Below, piece after piece: positions 48,616-57,227 of a stretch of 64,000 bases of DNA. The stretch is from assembly GCF_020169415.1 (NCBI RefSeq), contig NZ_JAIULG010000001.1, positions 124,001 to 188,000 of the forward strand, given 5' to 3'. The DNA comes from Tsukamurella sp. M9C (lineage in GTDB: Bacteria; Actinomycetota; Actinomycetes; Mycobacteriales; Mycobacteriaceae). Under the pieces are notes generated by a model. It saw nothing but the letters and a program-made list of their open reading frames with translations, was not told the DNA's origin and made no database searches. Each line of letters begins with the position of its first letter. The stretch's first letter is position 1. The position numbers were made by a program, and so were the translations under genes.

Positions 48616-50082
48616 TCAGGTGCGGTCGGCGGACCGTCGGACGTGGAAGTCCGCGTCGTCGGGCGCGGACAGCATGCGCACCATGGTCTTCCGGTCGAAG
48701 GGCCACAGGTCGATCGACCCGCCCTCGGTGAAGTACCAGGAGTTGCAGCCGGTGTTCCACACCGTCGGGCCCATGGCCTCCGCCACCTGCCGGTTGAACC
48801 CCTCCGTGGCCTCCTCGGTGACCTCCATCGTCCGGACCTCGCCGCGGCGGAACCGATCGAGCCACTGCGCGATGTACCTCGCCGTGAGGTCGGCCGAGAA
48901 CTGCAGGGAGATCGAGCCCGTCGGCGAGTTGGGGCCGAGGACGGTGAACAGGTTGGGGAAGCCGGGGATCGCCGTCATGCGGTAGGCCCGCGGACCGTCG
49001 GCCCAGGCGTCGTCGAGCTTCACGCCGTCGCGGCCCGTCACCCGCATGGGCCGCATGTAGTCGTGTGCGCGGAAGCCGGTGGCGAGCACGAGGAGGTCCG
49101 CCTCGTGGAGCTGCCCGTCGACGGTCCGGATGCCGGTCGGCTCGATCCGCTCGATGCCGTCGGTCACCAGGGAGGCGTTGCGGGCCTTGAGCGCCGAGTA
49201 GTACGTACCGGAGACGACCTGCCGCTTGCACAGCGGCTCGTCCTCGGGGGTGAGGTCCTTCCGCAGCGCCGGAGGCAGCTGCGCCCGCAGCGAGAGTCGG
49301 GCGTACGCCTGCACCGCGCTGCGCCGCCACGACGGCTTCGTCGCGATGTCGGCGAGGATGCCCGAGCCCCAGAGCAGGCCCTGGTGCACCTGGTCGAGGA
49401 CCTTCGGCGCCCGCTTGAAGAGCTCCGAGACGAGCCCGATCTGGGGCAGCCGCATCGGCGCCCACAGCACCCACTGCGGGGAGCGGACGAAGTGCGTGAG
49501 GTGCTTCGCCTTCGGCTGCAGCGCCGAGACCACCTGCACGCCGGTCGATCCCGTGCCGATGACTGCGATCCTGCGGCCCTCGGTGACCAGGGAGTCGTCC
49601 CAGCGTGCGGTGTGCACGACGTCGCCCTCGAAGTCGGCGAGGCCCTCGATGTCGGGGATCGCGGGATTGTGCAGAACGCCGGTGGCGCAGACGACGAAGT
49701 CGGCCGTCATCGTCTCGCCGGTGTTCAGGGTGAGCGACCAGGTGGCGGAGGCGTCGTCGAACTCGGCGGCGAGGACCTCGGTGTTGCAGCGGATCCGGTC
49801 CTGCAGGCCCAGCTGCTCGACCACGTCGCGGTGGTACTGCTGGATCTGCGGGCCGGTGGCCCAGATCTTCTCCCAGTCGGGCTTCGGGGCGAAGGCGAAC
49901 TGGTAGATCTGCGAGGGCACGTCGCAGGTGAGGCCGGGGTAGTGGTTCCAGAACCAGACGCCGCCCACGTCGGCGCCCTTCTCCAGGACGACCCAGTCGG
50001 TGAATCCCTGCTCCTGCAGGACGTGCGCGGTCGAGATGCCGGCGACGCCGGCGCCGATGACCACGATGCGGGGCTCGGTCAT
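48616..50082 (-). CDS. Flavin-containing (Baeyer-Villiger-type) monooxygenase
   Basis: A 488-residue FAD/NADPH enzyme. The FAD motif is IVVIGAGVAGISTAHVL at residues ~5-21. GGVWFWNHYPGLTCDVPSQIYQF follows, then the BVMO fingerprint as FEGDVVHTARWDD (FxGxxxHTxxW, ~160) and the NADPH motif IAVIGTGSTGVQVV (~180). LLVLATGFRAHDYM appears late. It inserts oxygen next to a ketone, giving an ester or lactone. ATG 50082 overlaps the patatin gene by 4 nt. With SDR and esterase in the same operon an alcohol-ketone-ester-hydrolysis route is likely. Confidence 0.88.
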   Translation of the reverse strand: MTEPRIVVIGAGVAGISTAHVLQEQGFTDWVVLEKGADVGGVWFWNHYPGLTCDVPSQIYQFAFAPKPDWEKIWATGPQIQQYHRDVVEQLGLQDRIRCNTEVLAAEFDDASATWSLTLNTGETMTADFVVCATGVLHNPAIPDIEGLADFEGDVVHTARWDDSLVTEGRRIAVIGTGSTGVQVVSALQPKAKHLTHFVRSPQWVLWAPMRLPQIGLVSELFKRAPKVLDQVHQGLLWGSGILADIATKPSWRRSAVQAYARLSLRAQLPPALRKDLTPEDEPLCKRQVVSGTYYSALKARNASLVTDGIERIEPTGIRTVDGQLHEADLLVLATGFRAHDYMRPMRVTGRDGVKLDDAWADGPRAYRMTAIPGFPNLFTVLGPNSPTGSISLQFSADLTARYIAQWLDRFRRGEVRTMEVTEEATEGFNRQVAEAMGPTVWNTGCNSWYFTEGGSIDLWPFDRKTMVRMLSAPDDADFHVRRSADRT

Positions 50083-50996
50083 CGTGCCTCCTCCAGTCCG
50101 CGACGGACGGCGAGCGGAGCGGTGCGCTGTGCGGCCGCGAACGCCTCGGCGCGCTTGCTCCGGGCCATGAAGTTCGGGCCGAGGCCGGCGAGATCGGCAC
50201 CGTCGGGCGAGATCACGGTGACCTTCTGCCCCCGGGCCCGCGCCAGTTCGACCTCGCCCCAGAAGACGGCCGACATGGGGCGGCGCAGCGCCGCGTACTC
50301 GACGAGGCCGCCGAGGCCGGGGCCGCGGACGCCGGGCGCCGAGGCCATGGAGACCACGGCGACGATCTCGTCCGCGTCCTGCGGGGTGATGAGGTCGACT
50401 GAGGCGGTCGAGGCGGCGCCGCCGTCGACGTAGGTGCGGCCCTCGATCTCGACGGGCGGCATCCACGCGGGGATCGCCCACGACGCGCGGAGGGCCTCGC
50501 CGGCAGTGGCTTTCGGGGCTCCGGGCGCGCCGAAGGCGACGCGTTCGCCGGTGGCGGGTTCGTAGGCCACGAGGCGGGCCTTCGGCGGCACGAGCGCACC
50601 CGGCCCGACGGTGGCGTCGGCGAGCTCCTGCAGCCACGTCGCATCACCGCGCCCGCGCGGGGCGACGCCGGTCAGCGGCGCGTGCCCGCCGCGCCGGGTC
50701 CACAGGGTCGACGGGTCGGCGGGCAGCGAGAACGGGATCCGCGGCAGCGGCGCCGGCGTGGCGGCGAGGTGGTGTTGCAGCACGGGCGATTCCGCGCGCC
50801 CCTCCTGCATGGCGACGAGGTCCTGGACCGAGAAGGCCTGCAGGGCGGTGATGATCTCCGAGCCGGCGGAGGTGCCCTGGAGCACGTCCGCCTCGCGCAC
50901 GTCCCAGCCCAGCTGCTCCTCGAGCGCGGCCAGCGCGGCGATGGTCCACGCCCCGCCGATGGTGCCGCCGCAGCCGATCACGAGCGCGCGGGTCAC
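50079..50996 (-). CDS. Patatin-like phospholipase/esterase
   Basis: A 305-residue patatin-fold hydrolase. The oxyanion loop is ALVIGCGGTIGGAW (~4-17), the nucleophile Ser is in VLQGTSAGSEI (G-T-S-A-G, ~44) and the catalytic Asp in YVDGGAASTASVDL (D-G-G, ~195). Substrates in the family are phospholipids or other esters. GTG 50996 overlaps the SDR gene upstream by 4 nt and the downstream BVMO start overlaps its stop by 4 nt. It may hydrolyse the ester or lactone made by the BVMO. Confidence 0.85.
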   Translation of the reverse strand: MTRALVIGCGGTIGGAWTIAALAALEEQLGWDVREADVLQGTSAGSEIITALQAFSVQDLVAMQEGRAESPVLQHHLAATPAPLPRIPFSLPADPSTLWTRRGGHAPLTGVAPRGRGDATWLQELADATVGPGALVPPKARLVAYEPATGERVAFGAPGAPKATAGEALRASWAIPAWMPPVEIEGRTYVDGGAASTASVDLITPQDADEIVAVVSMASAPGVRGPGLGGLVEYAALRRPMSAVFWGEVELARARGQKVTVISPDGADLAGLGPNFMARSKRAEAFAAAQRTAPLAVRRGLEEAR

Positions 50997-51883
50997 CGGG
51001 CGGCCTCCCCGTCGGTCAGGGCGGCGTGGTCCGCGTGGTCGGTGGCCTGCCGGGCGATGCGGTCGGTGTAGGCCTTGCGGGCGGCCGCGTCGAGATCGAG
51101 AGTGCGCCGGTCGTCGAGGAGCTTGCGCGCGAGGCGTTCGATCGGCTCGGGAACGAAGGCCTCGACGAGGCTCCAGCCCGGGGCGACCCACTTCGGGACG
51201 GAGGTGCGCGCCGCGCGGGTGCGCAGGGTGTCGAGGATCGCGGCGGCCACGTCCTCGGGGTCGACGGTGGGCAGGGCGCCGCCGAGCTGCGCCCCGGAGG
51301 AGAGTTCGGTGCGGACCGCCGACGGGAGGATCGCGCAGACCGCGACGCCCGCGACGTCGTACTCCCGGCGCGCGGCGAGCGACGCCCCGAGCGCGGCGAA
51401 CTTGCTGGCGTTGTAGGTGACCATGCCGGGGATCGGGATCATCCCGGCCATCGACGCGACGTTGACGACGTGGCCGCCGCCGGCCTCGGCCATCCCGGGG
51501 ATCACGGCGCGCATGCCGTTGAGCATGCCGCGCACGTTGACGTCGAGGATGAGTTCGGTGGTGGTCTCCGACTCCTCTTCGAAGTGCCCGAGCGGCATGA
51601 CGCCGGCGTTGTTGATCAGGACGTCGACCGGGGCGTCGAGGTCGGCGACGAGCGCCGCCCAGGACGCGCGGTCGGTGACGTCGAGGCGGGCGGCGCGCGC
51701 GCCGGGGATCGTCGCCGCGGTGGTCTCCGCGACGTCGAGGTCGACGTCGGCCAGCACGACGCGGGCGCCGTGCTGCGCGAAGAGGCGGGCGGTGGCAGCA
51801 CCGATGCCGCGGGCGCCGCCGGTGATGACGACGAGCGCACCGTCGAGCCGGGCGAGGTGGTCGCGAGAAGAGAACAGGTTCAT
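50993..51883 (-). CDS. Short-chain dehydrogenase, first gene of the BVMO operon
   Basis: A 296-residue SDR with ALVVITGGARGIGAATARLFAQHG (TGxxxGIG), VLINNAGVMPLGHFEEES (~92), NVASMAGMIPIPGM and the catalytic YNASKFAALG (~155). The extended C-terminal ~60 residues (VPKWVAPGWSLVEAFVPEPIERLARKLLDDR) fit the long SDRs of mycobacterial lipid metabolism. It probably oxidises a secondary alcohol to the ketone used by the BVMO. It is divergent from a TetR gene with operator-like repeats in the 60-nt gap. Confidence 0.86.
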   Translation of the reverse strand: MNLFSSRDHLARLDGALVVITGGARGIGAATARLFAQHGARVVLADVDLDVAETTAATIPGARAARLDVTDRASWAALVADLDAPVDVLINNAGVMPLGHFEEESETTTELILDVNVRGMLNGMRAVIPGMAEAGGGHVVNVASMAGMIPIPGMVTYNASKFAALGASLAARREYDVAGVAVCAILPSAVRTELSSGAQLGGALPTVDPEDVAAAILDTLRTRAARTSVPKWVAPGWSLVEAFVPEPIERLARKLLDDRRTLDLDAAARKAYTDRIARQATDHADHAALTDGEAAR

Positions 51884-51892
51884 GTGACTGAC

Positions 51893-51936
51893 AGTATCCG
51901 AATACTGCGAGTTTTTGAATACCCTGTCGCGTATTC
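51893..51936. promoter_or_regulatory. Two operator-like inverted repeats between SDR and TetR genes
   Basis: Repeat 1 is AGTAT-CCGA-ATACT (51893-51906). Repeat 2 has GAATAC and GTATTC arms around an 8-nt spacer (51917-51936). Both share the GTAT/ATAC half site and lie in the 60-nt divergent gap, as expected for self- and target-regulation by the TetR protein at 51944. Confidence 0.65.
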
Positions 51937-51943
51937 TTCTCCC

Positions 51944-52567
51944 GTGGCCAGGCTGACCAGGGTGGAACAACGCGCGCAAACCCGCGCCGACCTGCTGATC
52001 GCCGCGCGCGATCGCTTCCTGGAGGTCGGGTACGCCGCCGCGAGCCTGGAGGACATCGCCGACCGGGCCGGGTACTCCAAGGGTGCCGTCTACTCCAACT
52101 TCGTCGACAAGCCGAACCTGTGCCGCGAGGTGCTGCAGGCCATCCATGACGAGAAGATCGGCGAGCTCGCCGGCGTGGTCACGGGTGAGGGGCAGTTGCA
52201 GGACCGCATCGATCTGCTCGCCGACTGGGTGCAGCGGACCGCCGGCGACGTGGGCTGGACGATGCTCGAACTCGAGTTCATCACCGTCGCCCGCAACGAT
52301 CCGGACCTGCTCGCCATGATCGTGGAGCTCCGCGCCGCGGCGCGCAGCACCGTCGTCGAGATGCTCGTCGACCTGGTGCGGGGCGAGTCCGGCGCCGAGG
52401 AGATCGAACCGCACCTGCGGAGCACGCTCGAATCCGCCGCGGAACTGCTGCTCTCGGCCGGGATCGGGCTGGGTATTCAGCGCGCGATCGATCCGACCAT
52501 CGCCACCGAGCCCGTCATCGAGTCCATGCGGGCCACGCTGATGATGCTGGCGGCGGCCGGTTCTTAG
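51944..52567 (+). CDS. TetR-family regulator of the SDR-patatin-BVMO operon
   Basis: A 207-residue TetR protein. The helix-turn-helix is in LLIAARDRFLEVGYAAASLEDIADRAGYSKGAVYSNFVDKPNLCREVL (starting near 17), followed by an all-helical effector domain. GTG 51944 is used; no clear Shine-Dalgarno sequence is seen, which fits a short or absent leader. It is divergent from the SDR gene and separated by two inverted repeats. It likely represses the operon until a ketone or lipid ligand binds. Confidence 0.86.
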   Translation: MARLTRVEQRAQTRADLLIAARDRFLEVGYAAASLEDIADRAGYSKGAVYSNFVDKPNLCREVLQAIHDEKIGELAGVVTGEGQLQDRIDLLADWVQRTAGDVGWTMLELEFITVARNDPDLLAMIVELRAAARSTVVEMLVDLVRGESGAEEIEPHLRSTLESAAELLLSAGIGLGIQRAIDPTIATEPVIESMRATLMMLAAAGS

Positions 52568-52603
52568 CGGCGGAACCACCCGCGTCCGGGGCCGCGATCG
52601 GGC

Positions 52604-52747
52604 TCACAGGAGGACGAGGGCCTCGCGGTGCACTGCCACGGCGCGGCCGTCGTCGAGCTTGACGGACACCGCCTCGTCGTCGGCGCTGAGCACCGTTCCG
52701 AATCCGAGCACCTCGTCGCGCAACTGCACGCGGTCACCAGGGGTCAT
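52604..52747 (-). CDS. 47-residue SH3/KOW-like small protein
   Basis: A short frame, complete from ATG 52747 to TGA, encoding 47 residues. The sequence MTPGDRVQLRDEVLGFGTVL continues with SADDEAVSVKLDDGRAVAVHREALVLL. The pattern of five short strands, GDRV-x-L and G-x-GTV turns is that of SH3-like or DUF1918-like barrels that bind nucleic acid or ribosomes. GAGGTGA about 6-12 nt before the ATG is a good ribosome-binding site. No partner gene is evident. Confidence 0.65.
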   Translation of the reverse strand: MTPGDRVQLRDEVLGFGTVLSADDEAVSVKLDDGRAVAVHREALVLL

Positions 52748-52899
52748 GTCATTCACCTCAATCCGCCATTAAGCGAACTGAAGATTAGCCGTCGCGGGGC
52801 CGGTCGCGGACGGATTCACCGGATGTTCACACAGCGCCGGCCCGAGCGGCCCGAGCAGCGTGGGGTCTCGGCCGCGGGGTCTCCGCAACCGAACCGCAA

Positions 52900-52926
52900 T
52901 GGGACAGATTATTCAGATCTGTCCCA
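52900..52926. promoter_or_regulatory. Perfect 10-nt-arm palindrome upstream of the lipase gene
   Basis: TGGGACAGAT, spacer TATTCAG, then ATCTGTCCCA. It ends 46 nt before ATG 52972 and adjoins TACAGT (52935-52940), a possible -10. It differs from every other operator in the window, so its regulator is probably encoded elsewhere. Confidence 0.65.
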
Positions 52927-52971
52927 AATGTGTGTACAGTCGCTCCGAACGCCCGATCAGGAGGACGCGAC

Positions 52972-54270
52972 ATGACGGCTGTGCAGAACCGCACGGAGCT
53001 CGCCGAGCTGTGGCCCGCACCCGCGGAGCCGCAGATGGTGGGCATCGACCCGTTCTTCGACGCCCCGTCGGGCTTCGAGGACGCACCCGAGGGCACCGTG
53101 CTGCGGTACCGCGACGTGAGCATCGGCTTCCTCGGCCGGATCAAGCAGAAGGTGCGCGCCACCCAGCTGCTGTACCGCACCGTGAACATGCACGGCGTCC
53201 CCGAGGTCACCGTCACCACCGTGATCAGCCCGCTTCGCGGAGCGAAGCCGGGCGCGCCGCTGGTCTCGTACCAGTGCGCGATCGACTCGCTGCACCCCAA
53301 GACCTTCCCCTCGTACGTGCTGCAGCACGGCGTCCGCTGCGACGACGCCTCGTTCCCGCAGATCGAGTACCTCTTCATCGCGGCTGCCGTCGCCAAGGGC
53401 TGGACCGTCTCCGTGCCCGACCACGGCGGCCAGACCGGCCGCTGGGGCATCCCCCGCGAGCCCGGCTACATGGTGCTCGACGGTCTGCGCGCCGCGCTCT
53501 CGCACGAGCCGCTCGGCCTCGCCGCGGACACGCGCCTCGGCGTCTGGGGTTACTCGGGTGGCGGCCTCGCCACGTCCTGGGCGGCGGAGATCGCACCGTC
53601 GTACGCCCCCGAGCTGAACCTGATCGCCGGGGCCGTGGGCGCGCCCGTCTCCGATCCGGGCAATGTCTTCGTCTACCTCAACAACACCCTGTTCACCGGC
53701 CTGCCGACGCTGGTGATCGCGGCGCTGGCCCGCGAGTACCCGACGCTGCGTGAGGTGCTCGCCGAGCACGTCGACGACAAGGGGCGCAAGGTCTTCTACG
53801 AGGACGCGCTCGAGTGGTCGCCCGAGCGGGCCATCCGCAAGATGGCGCACAAGGACTTCGGCTACTACTGCGACCTCCCGTTCGAGGACATCGCCCGGCT
53901 GCCGAAGCTGCTGGAGATCTTCGACGACATCCGGCCCGGCCAGTCCGCGCCCTCCGTGCCGATGCTCGTGGTGCAGTCCACCAAGGACCAGATCTCGCCG
54001 GCCTCCGACGCCGAGGCCCACGTGGACCGGTACACGTCCGGCGGCACGCACGTCGAGTACCGCACCGACCAGTGGAGCGACCACTTCTCCATGCACTTCC
54101 TGTCGGCACCGATGCTGCTCGGCTGGCTGGCCGACCGGCTCGACGGCAAGCCCGCCACCGACGCCGGGCATCGGCACAAGCGCACCATCATGGCCTCGCC
54201 GCGGCAGCTCGGCCGCACCCTGCGCCTCGTCGGCACGCTGACCCGGGTGGGCCTGGCCCGCCGGATCTAG
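52972..54270 (+). CDS. LIP-family lipase/esterase
   Basis: A 432-residue alpha/beta hydrolase of the secretory-lipase (LIP) family. Features are PSGFEDAPEGTVLRYRDV near the start, VSYQCAIDSLHPKTFPSYVLQHG, DHGGQTGRWGIPREPGYMVLDGLRA, the nucleophile Ser in VWGYSGGGLATSWAAE (~199), Asp in QSTKDQISP and His in WSDHFSMHFLSAP. Related actinobacterial proteins hydrolyse triacylglycerols or other esters. No clear signal peptide is present, so the location is uncertain. CAGGAGGA precedes the ATG. It is single-gene with its own palindromic operator. Confidence 0.85.
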   Translation: MTAVQNRTELAELWPAPAEPQMVGIDPFFDAPSGFEDAPEGTVLRYRDVSIGFLGRIKQKVRATQLLYRTVNMHGVPEVTVTTVISPLRGAKPGAPLVSYQCAIDSLHPKTFPSYVLQHGVRCDDASFPQIEYLFIAAAVAKGWTVSVPDHGGQTGRWGIPREPGYMVLDGLRAALSHEPLGLAADTRLGVWGYSGGGLATSWAAEIAPSYAPELNLIAGAVGAPVSDPGNVFVYLNNTLFTGLPTLVIAALAREYPTLREVLAEHVDDKGRKVFYEDALEWSPERAIRKMAHKDFGYYCDLPFEDIARLPKLLEIFDDIRPGQSAPSVPMLVVQSTKDQISPASDAEAHVDRYTSGGTHVEYRTDQWSDHFSMHFLSAPMLLGWLADRLDGKPATDAGHRHKRTIMASPRQLGRTLRLVGTLTRVGLARRI

Positions 54271-55492
54271 CTAGGCCGCCTGGTCCGGGGCGGTGGACCG
54301 GTGGTGGTGTCCGCTCGGTGTTCGGGTGTCGACGGTGTGCCGCCCGCTCGGATCCTCAACGACGACGCTGGTCCAGCCGGTGGCTTCCTTGGCGTAGTTG
54401 CAGGCCGCGCACAGCCCCTGCCCGTTCTCGAAGCTGGTGGGGCCACCCGCTGCGTGCGGAACCACGTGGTCGGTGTGCGCGATCGGAGCGTCGCAGTACG
54501 GGGTCCGGCAGTACCGATCCCGTGCCCGGATCATCTCCGCCAACCCATCAGGGAAGCACCGCTGCCGTGAGTCCATGCCCACGACCGCGCCCGACTCGGG
54601 TGCGATGTACAGCCGCTTCACCCAGGCGACCCCGGCGACGGTGGCCCGGCCGATGAGGTTGCGGGCGATCTCCGCCGGCACCGTCCCGCCGCCGTCGAGG
54701 TGCGCGGTGCCCGGCCGGTCGCCCCAGCAGCACCGTGGCGGGCATCGTCAGGTTCACCGTGACCGGTTGACCTGCGGCGGCCTCGCGGCCGGTGATCCGC
54801 GCGAACGCGGTGTCGGCCATGATCTGACCGCGCGTGCGCAGGTCCGCGCCGATCCCGATCAACGTGGCGGCGTGCTTGCGCAACGCCGCGTACACCCCGA
54901 CGCCCTGCGCCACCGGCAACAGCAGTGACACCCTGGCCATCCCCTCGGGCAGCGGCCGGATCGTCACCGTCCGGTCCTTCTCCGCGGACGCATTCCGATC
55001 CACCGTCGCCTGCGCGTCCAGCCGATACGCGACCTGCTCGACCCTCGCGGCGAGTTGCTTGAGCCCCATCCCCGCGAGCGTCGCCGGATCGGCACACAAC
55101 TGCGCATCCGCCGTATGCCGATCGGAGGCGTCCAGGTGCGCGAGGCCGCCGACGATCACCGGGATCGCCTCCGGCGTGAGGTCACCCTCGCGCAACCGGG
55201 CGCGAGTGCACGGCATCGTCTTCTCCAGCTCGACCGCCCGGTTCACGAACTTCGCGGCCGTGTTGGGCGACATGTGCAGCGCCAGCCCGACCTCCGCCGC
55301 CACGCCCTGCTGCCACCGGTCCTGCGGCAACCCCGCCGCGACCCGCTCCCACACCCGCTCCCGCAGCAACTCCGCCGCCAACCGGTACTGCTCGAACACC
55401 GTCCGACAGCGCTGCTGCTCCATCGAACGCAACCGCTCCGCCACGCCACCATCAGGCGGCCGATCCTCGTCTACACCAACGTCTTCGTCCAT
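54271..55492 (-). pseudogene. DUF222/HNH (13E12-type) endonuclease gene broken by a one-base frameshift
   Basis: Two overlapping frames make one family member. The first (from ATG 55492) has the DUF222 domain: AAELLRERVWERVAAGLPQDRW, MSPNTAAKFVNRAVELEKTMP, TRGQIMADTAFARITG. The second (54271 to about 54700) has the HNH part: WVKRLYIAPESG, RDRYCRTPYCDAPIAHTDHVVPHAAGGPTSFENGQGLCAACNYAKE. The frames join at 54722-54725, a run of four C on the plus strand. Removing one base restores a continuous protein of about 407 residues with a normal LLGDRPGTAHLDGG junction. The HNH residues are intact. Confidence 0.82.
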
Positions 55493-55522
55493 GAACTCAC
55501 GCTACGCGGACCCACCGACAAG

Positions 55523-55551
55523 TTTTCGAGACTGCAACACCGTCTCGAAAA
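55523..55551. repeat. Perfect inverted repeat upstream of the DUF222-HNH gene
   Basis: TTTTCGAGAC (55523-55532) and GTCTCGAAAA (55542-55551) flank a 9-nt spacer. It lies 31 nt before the HNH gene start and 15 nt beyond the end of the lipoprotein gene. It could be an operator, a terminator (A/T tails on both sides), or a site used by the HNH element. Confidence 0.6.
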
Positions 55552-55565
55552 GACACCGGGTGCGG

Positions 55566-57044
55566 TCAGCGCGCGGGCGTGGTGGTGGTCGTCGTGGCCG
55601 GCTTCGTCGTGGTCCGCGTCGCGGGCGCGGTCGTGGTGGTCGCCGGCTTCTCCGCCTGCGTGGTGGTGACGGGCACCTCGGTCGTGGTCGTCTTCGGCGC
55701 GGTCGTCGTGGTCCTCGTCGCCGACGGTGCCGTGGTCGTCGTGGTGGTCGCAGGCTTCGTGGTGGTCGGCTCCGCTGACGAGGTGGTCGTGCGACTCGTG
55801 GCCGTGGACGACTTCTCGGTGGTCGTCGTGGTGGTCGTGCGGTCGGTGGTCCGCGTCGTCGTCGCGGCCCCGGTCTCCTCGGGATCCGTCGTCCGGGCGG
55901 TCGAGGTGGCGTCCGCGCTCTTCTCGCTCGAGGTCCGGGTGGTGGTCGTGGTGGTGGTCGTCGACGGCCGGGTGCGGCTCGTCGCGACCGTCACGTCGAC
56001 GTCCTCGCCCAGCGCGCGCACCACGTCGGCCCGCGTGCCGTTGTAGACGCTCGCGCCCGCGATGGCCCGGGCGGAGGGGGCGAGCACCGTCTTATCGCGG
56101 TTCGGGTTCCACTCGCCGTCCGCGCCCGGGAGCGCGGTGATCACCTCGGCGCGGCCCGACGTGGGCAGCGCTGCGAGGACCGTGCCCGGGTAGACGGGCG
56201 GCGACGTGTAGCGGACCGTCGGCGTGACGTCGTAGGCCAACCACGGCGCGACGACCCGCGCCTGATCCCGGGCGGCGACGGGCCGGCCGGGCGTGACCGC
56301 CCACACCGGGAGGTAGGGGTCGTCGCGGAAGCGCGGGTTGGGGCGGGCGTGCGGATTCTGCGGCACGTTGAGCCCGATCGAGACGGAGACGATCGGCTGC
56401 GGGCGCGGGCGGGTCCAGTCGCGCGGGTACACCCACATCACGGGGACGTCGGCGCGGAAGGTCGGCTCGTACCAGGGCTTGGGCCACGACGGGCGCTCCC
56501 AGGGCTTCGGCTGGCCGGGGTACCACGGACGCACGCCGAGCTGGCGGCCGTACACGGTCCAACAGGTCTGCGACTGCACCTCGGCGCCCGCGACCCAGCC
56601 GTTCCACCGGCCGGTCTCGCAGATCTGCCGGTACACGGTGACCTGGTGCGGCGTGTAGTTCCACGGGCGGGTGTTCACGGGCCGGGTGAGCTGCGGCGGT
56701 GGCGGCGCGACGTCCTGCTCCGCGACGGGCAGCCCCGGAACCGGCGGCGCCTTCGGATAGAAGACGGTGGCACCGTCGTCGGAGCTCGCGGTGACGGTGC
56801 CCTGCTCGAGCCCCGCGTTCGCCACGGCCTGCGAGGCGATGGGATCGCCGACCATCGTGACGCCCTTCTCGGGGACGGGCACGCCGTCGGTCTGGAAGGC
56901 GCCCGGATTCGACGTGAAGTCCTCGCCGGTGATCTGGGAGAAGGCGACGGAGCTGTCCTGCTGGTCGTCGCTCGACCCGCACGCCGTGAGGGTGGCTGCG
57001 GTGAGGAGGGCGGCGGCCATCGCGCCCAGGTGCTTCGCGTTCAT
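55566..57044 (-). CDS. Surface lipoprotein with threonine-rich C-terminal domain
   Basis: A 492-residue predicted lipoprotein. The signal peptide ends at the lipobox LTAC (Cys22). Residues ~30-110 are an unremarkable acidic region. Residues ~115-300 are rich in Trp, Pro and Tyr (WNYTPHQVTVYRQICETGRW, CWTVYGRQLGVRPWYPGQPKPW). The last 138 residues are low-complexity: 68 are Thr, with Ala, Pro, Ser, Arg and Lys between them. This mucin-like tail may be O-mannosylated or act as a wall spacer. No enzyme motif is seen. ATG 57044 places the signal peptide correctly. Confidence 0.82.
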   Translation of the reverse strand: MNAKHLGAMAAALLTAATLTACGSSDDQQDSSVAFSQITGEDFTSNPGAFQTDGVPVPEKGVTMVGDPIASQAVANAGLEQGTVTASSDDGATVFYPKAPPVPGLPVAEQDVAPPPPQLTRPVNTRPWNYTPHQVTVYRQICETGRWNGWVAGAEVQSQTCWTVYGRQLGVRPWYPGQPKPWERPSWPKPWYEPTFRADVPVMWVYPRDWTRPRPQPIVSVSIGLNVPQNPHARPNPRFRDDPYLPVWAVTPGRPVAARDQARVVAPWLAYDVTPTVRYTSPPVYPGTVLAALPTSGRAEVITALPGADGEWNPNRDKTVLAPSARAIAGASVYNGTRADVVRALGEDVDVTVATSRTRPSTTTTTTTTRTSSEKSADATSTARTTDPEETGAATTTRTTDRTTTTTTTEKSSTATSRTTTSSAEPTTTKPATTTTTTAPSATRTTTTAPKTTTTEVPVTTTQAEKPATTTTAPATRTTTKPATTTTTTPAR

Positions 57045-57227
57045 GACGGACCCGTTCCGATCGGTCGGTTCTGCTGAAGCGCTGGTTTCGTAACGCCGAT
57101 TACCTGGGCCCAGTCGACCACGAGGTGTGGAGCCGGTCAAGCGACGGGGGTTGCCCGAGGCGGCCGCACGCACAGGCCGATCGGGGATTCTGCTCACCGC
57201 GAAATGCCAGGTAGGATGGCCCGCGTG

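Noticed and set aside
55579-56046. Valine-rich plus-strand frame
   Set aside because: It is the antisense of the threonine-rich repeat of the lipoprotein gene (ACC/ACG codons read backwards) and has no independent support.
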